Positions 1 to 4,836 of a stretch of DNA of 6,057 nt are shown piece after piece. The notes under the pieces are model-generated. The model had not been told where the DNA came from, did not search any database, and saw only the letters and a program-made list of their open reading frames with translations. Source of the DNA: Lachnospiraceae bacterium (lineage in GTDB: Bacteria; Bacillota_A; Clostridia; Lachnospirales; Lachnospiraceae); the NCBI GenBank assembly GCA_024690425.1, contig JAILCT010000201.1:1-6057 (forward strand), given 5' to 3'. The position numbers and the translations under genes are program-made. Position 1 is the stretch's first letter. The number at the start of each line of letters is the position of its first letter.

Positions 1-1124
1 TATGCAAATACGTGGGTCTCATAGAAGTTTATCTTATTAAGATAGTCCCTTGTGATATTGAACTCCTCTTCAGTCTCGCCCGGGAAGCCCGCGATTATAT
101 CAGTGGTTATCGCAGGGTGGTCAAAATACTTCCTTATAAGATTTACTTTCTCCAGGTATTCACCCGTATCATATCTTCTGTTCATCCTCTTTAACACTTC
201 ATCACATCCGCTCTGAAGGGATAAGTGGAAATGAGGACAGAAGGATTTTATGGCTGCCATTTCTTCCAGGAATTCATCGGTGATGATCCTTGGTTCAAGA
301 GATCCCAGGCGGATACGTTCCACTCCTTCTATCTGAGATATCTTCTTAATCATCTCGGTGAGTTCCCTGTTATGGAAGGAGCCTTCTTTTGCTGCCAGAT
401 TATAAGCCTTATCCAGTCCGTACGAACTCAGATGGATCCCGGTAATAACGAATTCCCTGCATCCGCCGGCTGCAAGATCACTTATCTCCCTGATGGTTTC
501 CTCTTCGGGCCTGCTTACCACATGGCCCCTTGCAAGCGGGATGATACAGTAGGAACAATACTGGTCACAGCCATCCTGGATCTTTATGTAGGCTCTGGTG
601 TGATCTGTGAGGGTTGAGAGACTATCGTGGCCTCGTGAAGACACGGGGACGGTTCTACTGTCTTCATTCGCATGAAGCGAGGAACTGTCCCTTATTTCAT
701 CTCTTATTTCATCCCTTGTTTCACCGTCACCTGTTTCGCATGAAGACAGTATTACCGTCCCCGTGTCTACATCTGATCCTTGGCACGTTCCGGCTTCCAC
801 GATATTTACAATATCCGCTTTCTCTTTATTGGAAATAAGGATGTCGATGGCATCATCAGCCATGGCTCCTTCCCTGTCGGTCTCCACATAGCAGCCTGCC
901 GCAACAACGATGGCGTCGGGATTGAGCGCCTTGGCCCGATGGAGCATCTGACGGGATTTCCTGTCAGCTATATTTGTCACTGTGCAGGTATTTATAACAT
1001 ATATGTCCGCTTTTTCACTAAATGGTACAATTTCATACCCGTTTTCCGTAAAGTTTTGTTGCATAAGTTCCATCTCATATGCGTTTACCTTGCAGCCAAG
1101 GTTGTGAAATGCGACTTTTTTCAT
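1..1124 (-). CDS. mtaB: tRNA (N6-threonylcarbamoyladenosine(37)-C2)-methylthiotransferase MtaB, partial (C-terminus beyond left edge)
   Basis: This is a cytosolic radical-SAM enzyme that adds a methylthio group to t6A37 of ANN-decoding tRNAs. The visible 374 codons cover the N-terminal methylthiotransferase domain, with its three cluster cysteines C11 (HNLGCKVNAYE), C47 (INTCTVTN) and C78 (AAGCYV). They also cover most of the radical-SAM domain, with CxxxCxxC at C186/C190/C193 (KIQDGCDQYCSYC) followed by IIPLARG, ITGIH and HLSLQSG. GCKVN and IIPxARG point to MtaB/YqeV rather than MiaB (GCQMN, YxRG) or RimO. The start is ATG at 1122-1124, preceded by AGGGA at 1132-1136 (minus strand) with about 7 nt spacing. 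The C-terminal part and TRAM region lie outside. The oddity is the linker between the two domains: residues of about 118-164 are encoded by an inserted palindromic repeat (635-770). This makes the linker roughly 35-45 residues longer than I recall for B. subtilis YqeV, yet the frame stays open. The protein is probably functional but this is not proven. Confidence 0.92.
   Translation of the reverse strand, partial: MKKVAFHNLGCKVNAYEMELMQQNFTENGYEIVPFSEKADIYVINTCTVTNIADRKSRQMLHRAKALNPDAIVVAAGCYVETDREGAMADDAIDILISNKEKADIVNIVEAGTCQGSDVDTGTVILSSCETGDGETRDEIRDEIRDSSSLHANEDSRTVPVSSRGHDSLSTLTDHTRAYIKIQDGCDQYCSYCIIPLARGHVVSRPEEETIREISDLAAGGCREFVITGIHLSSYGLDKAYNLAAKEGSFHNRELTEMIKKISQIEGVERIRLGSLEPRIITDEFLEEMAAIKSFCPHFHLSLQSGCDEVLKRMNRRYDTGEYLEKVNLIRKYFDHPAITTDIIAGFPGETEEEFNITRDYLNKINFYETHVFA
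667..693 (-). repeat. Degenerate third copy of the repeat unit nested in the mtaB element
   Basis: Read on the minus strand, this stretch begins AAGGGACAGTTCCTCG and ends CTTCATGCGAA. It parallels the outer unit that starts at 768 (GGGGACGGTAATACTGT, then CTTCATGCGAA). The 11-base tail is identical and the GGGAC(A/G)GT core is conserved, with a short deletion between them. The element therefore looks like at least three units: two in the same orientation and one inverted. Confidence 0.55.
691..726. repeat. 12-bp tandem repeat, three copies, coding for (D/G)E(I/T)R in MtaB
   Basis: The three consecutive 12-mers are CTTATTTCATCT, CTTATTTCATCC and CTTGTTTCACCG. The first two differ at one position and the third is more diverged. 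On the minus strand they encode GETR-DEIR-DEIR in the MtaB linker (about residues 134-145). Because the unit is a multiple of three bases, copy-number change would keep the frame. It lies in the loop of the palindromic element. Confidence 0.75.
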
Positions 1125-1157
1125 TAGTTTTTCCCTGTTTTTCATAACTTTTTTCAA

Positions 1158-1186
1158 TTGACTTTTCCCTTTCGGAGAATTATCAT
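1158..1186 (+). promoter_or_regulatory. Sigma-A-type promoter of the HPr-like gene
   Basis: TTGACT at 1158-1163 and TATCAT at 1181-1186 are separated by exactly 17 nt. Transcription would start near 1193, giving a leader of about 54 nt before the ATG at 1247. Both hexamers match the consensus at five of six positions. No equally good promoter is visible for the divergent mtaB gene. Confidence 0.65.
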
Positions 1187-1201
1187 AATAATTGTAATTC
1201 A

Positions 1202-1216
1202 GGACAGGCTTTGTCC
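1202..1216 (+). other. Small hairpin in the leader of the HPr-like gene
   Basis: GGACA (1202-1206) and TGTCC (1212-1216) can pair around a 5-nt GGCTT loop, about 17 nt upstream of the AGGAGG site. It could stabilise the 5' end or be incidental. No T-run follows, so it is not a terminator. Confidence 0.35.
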
Positions 1217-1233
1217 CGAATAAAATAAATGAG

Positions 1234-1240
1234 AGGAGGA
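1234..1240 (+). promoter_or_regulatory. Ribosome binding site AGGAGGA that fixes the start of the HPr-like gene
   Basis: A near-perfect Shine-Dalgarno sequence ends 6 nt before ATG 1247. An in-frame ATG at 1229 overlaps the start of this site and has no ribosome binding site of its own, so the six extra residues (MRGGVN) should not be annotated. Confidence 0.85.
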
Positions 1241-1246
1241 GTCAAC

Positions 1247-1477
1247 ATGAAGACAGTTCAGATTTCACTTAACTCGATCGACAAGGTTAAGTCATTCGTT
1301 AATGACATCACCAAGTTCGATTATGACTTCGATCTTGTATCAGGAAGATACGTAATCGATGCCAAGTCAATCATGGGTATTTTCAGCCTGGATCTTTCCA
1401 AGCCGATCGACCTTAACATCCATGCTGAGGACAATGCTGAAGACGTTTTGGCTGTTATTAAGCCATATATGATCTAA
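1247..1477 (+). CDS. HPr-family protein lacking the phosphorylatable His15 loop (Crh-like or regulatory)
   Basis: This is a 76-residue soluble protein, slightly shorter than the usual HPr (about 85-88). It aligns with HPr from the second half of helix 1 onward: FVNDITKFDYDFDL matches LVQTASKYDADVNL, and DAKSIMGIFSLDL matches NLKSIMGVMSLGI, the region around regulatory Ser46 (Ser41 here). The segment that should carry G(I/L)HARPA is replaced by a shorter IDKVKS, with no histidine and a net loss of about three residues. It therefore cannot accept phosphate from Enzyme I at His15. The conserved KSIMG loop could still be a target of HPr kinase/phosphorylase or a CcpA-like contact, as in Crh. That is inference; Crh has Gln at position 15 but keeps the loop. 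It is monocistronic, with its own promoter, a strong ribosome binding site and a terminator. General HPr-fold assignment is fairly sure; its role is unknown. Confidence 0.8.
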   Translation: MKTVQISLNSIDKVKSFVNDITKFDYDFDLVSGRYVIDAKSIMGIFSLDLSKPIDLNIHAEDNAEDVLAVIKPYMI

Positions 1478-1520
1478 TTGTTGTCAGAAGGGCGTTAGAA
1501 CAACCAAAAGGGCATTTGTC

Positions 1521-1543
1521 AGAGGACAGAGGTCCTTTTTTTT
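1521..1543 (+). terminator. Rho-independent terminator of the HPr-like gene
   Basis: AGGAC (1523-1527) pairs with GTCCT (1532-1536) around the AGAG loop. The stem can be extended by a G-T and an A-T pair, and a run of eight T (1536-1543) follows directly. It lies about 45 nt past the stop codon. On the minus strand the hairpin is not followed by T residues, so it should not terminate the convergent membrane-protein transcript. Confidence 0.8.
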
Positions 1544-1589
1544 GTCTTTTTTCCAAGTGCAAAATCATACGGGATCCCAAACCGTCGTG

Positions 1590-3446
1590 TTACTTATCCG
1601 GTATCCCCGCCATGTGTCCCTCATCCAGCTCATACCAAGTAAGCAGGCCGCCTCCTTCATCAGGTTCTCCGTCACTGCTTCCTGTCATCCTGTCGAGCTC
1701 ATCATCCTTTCTGCAGATGTATATCACGTCGTTCCTTACATCGCCATTGTCAAGCCGGCTCTTCCATTCTTCAATATCATTATCTACCGCTTCATCTATA
1801 TCCCTTGCATAGTAGAAATTATTAAGCTTCATCCCGTTAAGATATGCGAAAAATGCCGTATCCATCAGGATATCATTTTCATTATACAAAAATACGAACT
1901 CATCATAGTTCCTTTTAAGATCTTCAATTTTTGCAGCCTCAAAATCAAACCCGGCCCAAACATTATCATATACCTGATCTGCCACAAAATATCTCTGTTT
2001 CTCCGCCACAACCTTAGTCGTATCAAGCACCTGGAAAAGGACCAGGACAAGCAGTATCTTAACCACTATCCCCTTACCCTTTTCCATCTTTCCAAACTTC
2101 TCAGACAGAAGCCTTACCGTGCATACGAGGGCGCCCGTGAATATGAGATAGACCGGAACCCATATGAACCGGCCGTTTGAGCGGAATATTCCGGCCGCTT
2201 TTCTTACAAACGAAGGAAGCGGTACCCCAAACAGCTTCTTATCGGAGAAAGTCACCATCGGCAGCACCGCAAGAGCAAAGTCAACCATAAGCAGGCACAC
2301 AAATACGGCTGCCCTTATATGCTCACCAAAGTACTTCTTAAACCCGGCTGCTTTTATGTTTTTTGCAAGATATATAAGAGTCACGGCAATGAGCAGGAAG
2401 GCCCCTATGCCTAGATACCCGTAGCCCTCATACTGAAAATCATAATAGAGTTTCATGGGCTTAAGGATAATGCTTCCGTATATCGGATTTATAAAGGTAT
2501 TAAGATTGCTCGTAAAGCTTCCGAGGCCTTCATCATATCCGCCGGTCGGTCCCGTGAATGCTCCGAAAACAAAGAGAGTTAACAGCCCCGTCAAGCAGAA
2601 GCTCAGGATATTTATCATCTCCTCAGCCAATGCGGATCTGTACCCGGCCGGGATTATATTATTCCTGTGATCATTCTTATCTTCGTATATTTGTTCCGTC
2701 TTATCCCCGTCCGCCCTGCTTCGTATGACTCTCTCCACCGAAGCTGCGAGCAGTATGCTTCCGACCATCGGCACATAATATGTATGTATTCCTACACACA
2801 GAAGTCCCATGAGCGAATAAGCGATAAGTGTCACGGATCTGCTACAGCTTTTCCTGTTTACCCATATATACAGGGCAAGGATCAATATCCACTGGGCTCC
2901 AAGGGCTGTATGATAGAACATCCTCTGCAGGACTGTAAAGCTCATGATATAAACAGTGGATGCAATAAGGCTTAAAACATAAGGAAGGTTCCGGTTGACA
3001 AGCGGAAGGCGGCCGTCACTTTTTTCATCATACTGGCTCTCAATACCCGGGATCAGGGAATATATGAGCAGGGATGACAAGCCTCCCATAAGCATGAAGC
3101 TTAGAAGACCGAATATTCCGAAATACTGAAAGTGCACCGGAAGAACCCCTCTGAATAGCTTAAAGAACAATGCGAACAGGGGGATCGAATCTGTATAGAT
3201 GACCGACATGCTCGTAGGATAACTAAGCGTATATATCATGCCGATGGGAAAGCGCCAGTCGCTCATACGGTAGTGGCAGAAGCCGATGTAATGCTGGCTT
3301 AGATCGATCTCGGTATTAAAGAGCCAGGCATCATACATGGGATTTATGATCTTATACCCATATACCCATAAAAAGCAGACCGCGCCGAGAGCGCAGCCTG
3401 TTAAGAACAATATCAGCCTGTCCTTATGAAACGACGATGACTTCAT
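1590..3446 (-). CDS. Polytopic membrane protein, DUF6311/GT-C-like, 618 residues
   Basis: This looks like a large inner-membrane protein. Hydrophobic segments lie at about 11-32, 83-103, 108-130, 155-173, 183-198, 205-222, 275-297, 343-362, 378-397, 425-445 and 460-475. A soluble C-terminal domain follows (about 476-618), acidic near its end. Conserved blocks shared with the paralogue at 4837 are DLSQHY (48-53), WRFPIG (64-69), YTDSIPL (84-90), FQYFG (106-110), QRMFYHTAL (174-182), SNLNTFINPI (313-322), PMVTF (396-400) and FRSNGRFIWVPVY (421-433). The early Asp-containing extracytoplasmic loop and multi-TM layout recall GT-C glycosyltransferases, and the blocks resemble what I remember of DUF6311; substrate and activity are unknown. 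The ATG at 3446 lies 23 bp inside the 3' end of thiI, with AGAAAGG at 3459-3465 and a long 12-nt spacer. Translation is probably coupled to thiI. Polar insertions at about 136-152 and 241-272 are missing or shorter in the paralogue. No terminator is visible downstream. Confidence 0.88.
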   Translation of the reverse strand: MKSSSFHKDRLILFLTGCALGAVCFLWVYGYKIINPMYDAWLFNTEIDLSQHYIGFCHYRMSDWRFPIGMIYTLSYPTSMSVIYTDSIPLFALFFKLFRGVLPVHFQYFGIFGLLSFMLMGGLSSLLIYSLIPGIESQYDEKSDGRLPLVNRNLPYVLSLIASTVYIMSFTVLQRMFYHTALGAQWILILALYIWVNRKSCSRSVTLIAYSLMGLLCVGIHTYYVPMVGSILLAASVERVIRSRADGDKTEQIYEDKNDHRNNIIPAGYRSALAEEMINILSFCLTGLLTLFVFGAFTGPTGGYDEGLGSFTSNLNTFINPIYGSIILKPMKLYYDFQYEGYGYLGIGAFLLIAVTLIYLAKNIKAAGFKKYFGEHIRAAVFVCLLMVDFALAVLPMVTFSDKKLFGVPLPSFVRKAAGIFRSNGRFIWVPVYLIFTGALVCTVRLLSEKFGKMEKGKGIVVKILLVLVLFQVLDTTKVVAEKQRYFVADQVYDNVWAGFDFEAAKIEDLKRNYDEFVFLYNENDILMDTAFFAYLNGMKLNNFYYARDIDEAVDNDIEEWKSRLDNGDVRNDVIYICRKDDELDRMTGSSDGEPDEGGGLLTWYELDEGHMAGIPDK

Positions 3447-4608
3447 CTGTTTCTATCGCCTTTCTGAAAAGGTCGTCTATCGTATCGGCAAGTCTTGTCT
3501 CCGACCGCTTGATCACGTTTATGTTGGGCTTGGTCACAGGATGCTTGGCAACGAAGATCGTGCAGCAGTCCTCGAAGGGAAGGATAGATGTTTCATAGGT
3601 ATCTATCTTCTCCGAGATCTTTATTATCTCGTTTTTGTCAAAGCCGATCAGGGGCCTGTACACAGGCATGGTGCACACTTCGTTTGTTGCAGCAAGAGAC
3701 TGCATGGTCTGGGATGCAACCTGCCCTAAGCTCTCACCGGTGATAAGCCCTAAGCACTCACTTTCCTTAGCTATGTGCTCTGCTATCCTCATCATGTAGC
3801 GGCGCATGATTATCGTAAGTTCATCATGCGGGCACTTCTCATATATCTCAAGCTGGATATCGGTAAAATTGATCACGTGCAGGTTTATGGGGCCTGCGTA
3901 TCTTGCCACATATTTCGCAAGGTCCACTACCTTCTGCTTGGCCCTCTCACTGGTATATGGCGGCGCGTGGAAATATACCGCATCTATCTTTACACCGCGC
4001 TTGGCGATCATATAACCTGCAACAGGCGAATCGATGCCGCCCGACAAAAGCAACATTGCCTTACCGCCGGTTCCTACAGGCATTCCGCCGGGACCCTCTA
4101 TGATCTTTGAATAAATGTATATCTTCTCATCCCTTATCTCTATGGTAAGGAGTATATCCGGATCATGGACATCAACCCTCATCTCGGGATAGGCATCAAG
4201 GATCCTTCCGCCCATCTCCATGTTTACTTCCTGGGAATCCATGGGATAGCTCTTCCTTGCCCTGCGGCAGTTGACTTTGAATGTCTTATTCTTATCAGGG
4301 TATTCGTCATCGATATATTTGATGACATCCTCAGCCAGCTTATCGAATCCCTCATCCTCCACATGGACAACAGGGCATATGCCCGTGATACCGAATACGC
4401 GCGACAGTGCATCCACGACCTCATCATAGTCATAGTCACTCAGACACTCTACATGAACACGGCCCTGGGTCTTGCTAACCTGAAATTCACCCTCGATTTT
4501 TTTAAGGGAGAACCTTATCTGCTTCATCAGGGCATCTTCAAATATGTACCTGTTCTTGCCCTTTATCGCTATCTCCGCATATTTTATCAAAAACGATGTA
4601 TATATCAT
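3424..4608 (-). CDS. thiI: tRNA 4-thiouridine synthase ThiI (tRNA sulfurtransferase), no rhodanese domain
   Basis: ThiI adenylates U8 of tRNA and inserts sulfur to make s4U. In some bacteria it also passes sulfur to the thiazole branch of thiamine synthesis. At 394 residues it has the short form typical of Firmicutes. It has an N-terminal ferredoxin-like domain (1-60, YAEIAIKGKNR), a THUMP domain (about 60-168) and a PP-loop ATPase with LLLSGGIDSPVAGYM (SGGIDS at 189-194). Further conserved blocks are HAPPYTS (214-220), GESLGQVASQT (291-301) and PFEDCCTIF (344-352). The two adjacent cysteines there may include the catalytic one. The C-terminal rhodanese domain of E. coli ThiI is absent, so persulfide would come directly from a cysteine desulfurase. 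No nifS/iscS is next to it here, unlike many Firmicutes. The start is ATG 4606-4608 (MIYTSFLIKYAE) with GAAAGG at 4615-4620 and 6 nt spacing. An in-frame ATG at 4818 would add 70 residues translated from the repeat element and is rejected. Confidence 0.95.
   Translation of the reverse strand: MIYTSFLIKYAEIAIKGKNRYIFEDALMKQIRFSLKKIEGEFQVSKTQGRVHVECLSDYDYDEVVDALSRVFGITGICPVVHVEDEGFDKLAEDVIKYIDDEYPDKNKTFKVNCRRARKSYPMDSQEVNMEMGGRILDAYPEMRVDVHDPDILLTIEIRDEKIYIYSKIIEGPGGMPVGTGGKAMLLLSGGIDSPVAGYMIAKRGVKIDAVYFHAPPYTSERAKQKVVDLAKYVARYAGPINLHVINFTDIQLEIYEKCPHDELTIIMRRYMMRIAEHIAKESECLGLITGESLGQVASQTMQSLAATNEVCTMPVYRPLIGFDKNEIIKISEKIDTYETSILPFEDCCTIFVAKHPVTKPNINVIKRSETRLADTIDDLFRKAIETDEVIVVS
3447..3465 (-). 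promoter_or_regulatory. Probable ribosome binding site region of the 618-residue membrane protein inside thiI
   Basis: AGAAAGG (3465-3459, minus strand) is the only Shine-Dalgarno-like stretch before ATG 3446. Its 12-nt spacing is longer than optimal. Initiation may therefore depend on ribosomes finishing thiI, whose stop codon lies at 3424-3426, 20 bases past the start codon. Confidence 0.45.
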
Positions 4609-4632
4609 ATCTTTCCTTTCATTATAAAACAG

Positions 4633-4734
4633 GTGAAGACACGGGGACGGTTCTTCTGTCTTCATATTCCGAAAACATGGCGAAGATCCTATAATCTTTT
4701 TATGAAGACAGAAGAACCGTCCCCATGTCTTCAC
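4633..4734. repeat. REPIN-like palindromic element in the thiI leader
   Basis: The arms 4633-4666 and 4701-4734 are complementary at 33 of 34 positions. The only mismatch is C4642/A4725, which becomes a G-U pair in the minus-strand RNA. The loop is 34 nt (4667-4700). The core is GTGAAGACACGGGGACGGTT, followed by CTTCTGTCTTCATA. The left arm differs from the left arm of the mtaB element (635-667) at a single position over about 32 bases, while the loops are unrelated. No T-run long enough for a terminator follows on either strand. The loop contains TATAAT (4690-4695) without a convincing -35. A RAYT-mobilised or otherwise non-autonomous element is the simplest reading. Confidence 0.88.
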
Positions 4735-4750
4735 ATCTTGAACACATGAA

Positions 4751-4779
4751 ACTATAACATTTTCGGATTGTTCTGTAAA
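4751..4779 (-). promoter_or_regulatory. Probable sigma-A promoter of thiI
   Basis: On the minus strand, TTTACA (4779-4774) is followed after exactly 17 nt by TATAGT (4756-4751). The -10 is preceded by TGT, giving an extended -10 TGTTATAGT. Transcription would start near 4744, about 10 nt before the palindromic element. That makes the element nearly the whole 5' leader of thiI. Confidence 0.65.
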
Positions 4780-4801
4780 GGTAACCGATGCGTGATATAA
4801 T
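4773..4801 (+). promoter_or_regulatory. Probable extended -10 promoter of the second membrane protein
   Basis: TGATATAAT (4793-4801) is a perfect extended -10. The -35 position, 17 nt upstream, holds the weak CTGTAA (4773-4778), consistent with an extended -10 promoter. It overlaps the -35 of the divergent thiI promoter. Transcription would start near 4808, leaving a leader of about 29 nt. Confidence 0.55.
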
Positions 4802-4836
4802 AGGTAAGGCAAAATCAAAAGCAGCCGGGGATGCAG

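Larger units (their letters stand above)
635..770. repeat. REPIN-like palindromic element inserted in frame in mtaB
   Basis: Two inverted arms, 639-667 and 740-768, pair over 29 positions with only two mismatches (654/753 and 655/752). The outer 15 bp and inner 12 bp are perfect. The core is ACGGGGACGGTTCT followed by ACTGTCTTCAT. The left arm begins GTGAAGACAC at 635 and the right arm ends GTGTCTAC at 770. The arms are almost identical to those of the element at 4633-4734. Between the arms lie a third, degenerate copy of the unit and a 12-bp tandem repeat. The whole element is translated on the minus strand as part of MtaB. I recall similar GGGGACGGTTCT repeats being abundant in many Firmicutes genomes and resembling targets of REP-associated tyrosine transposases (RAYT), but no transposase is encoded in this window. 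Confidence 0.85.
4609..4836. other. Divergent intergenic region between thiI and the second membrane protein
   Basis: These 228 bp hold, from left to right, the thiI ribosome binding site, the 102-bp palindromic element, the minus-strand thiI promoter and the plus-strand promoter of the membrane protein. Translated extensions through this region are made of repeat sequence and are not genes. Confidence 0.8.

Noticed and set aside
635..770. Repeats as a CRISPR array
   Set aside because: The copies are inverted, not regularly spaced direct repeats, and no spacers or cas genes are present.
225..1127. Overlapping plus-strand open frames opposite mtaB
   Set aside because: They are antisense shadows of a well-conserved gene, lack ribosome binding sites and show no domain-like sequence.
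1516..2975. Plus-strand open frames opposite the 618-residue membrane protein
   Set aside because: Their compositions mirror the hydrophobic coding strand, they have no start signals, and the minus-strand frame is supported by a paralogue.
4620..4696. TATAAT at 4690-4695 (plus strand) and a TATAAT-like box near 4621-4626 (minus strand) as promoters
   Set aside because: Neither has a reasonable -35 at 16-18 nt, and the minus-strand one would start transcription inside the thiI ribosome binding site.
4633..4734. Element read as a Rho-independent terminator or as a riboswitch
   Set aside because: The stem is far longer than a terminator stem and no T-run of useful length follows on either strand. 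The same sequence occurs inside a coding region, and the loop has no recognisable TPP or other riboswitch core.
4165..4749. A 194-codon plus-strand open frame opposite the 5' half of thiI
   Set aside because: It is the antisense shadow of thiI and the palindrome; the true frame has the full ThiI motif set.
4609..4818. A 70-residue N-terminal extension of thiI from an upstream in-frame ATG at 4818
   Set aside because: The extension is largely translated repeat element, has no family similarity, and begins upstream of the predicted thiI promoter -10. MIYTSFLIKYAE at 4608 has a proper ribosome binding site and matches the usual ThiI N-terminus.
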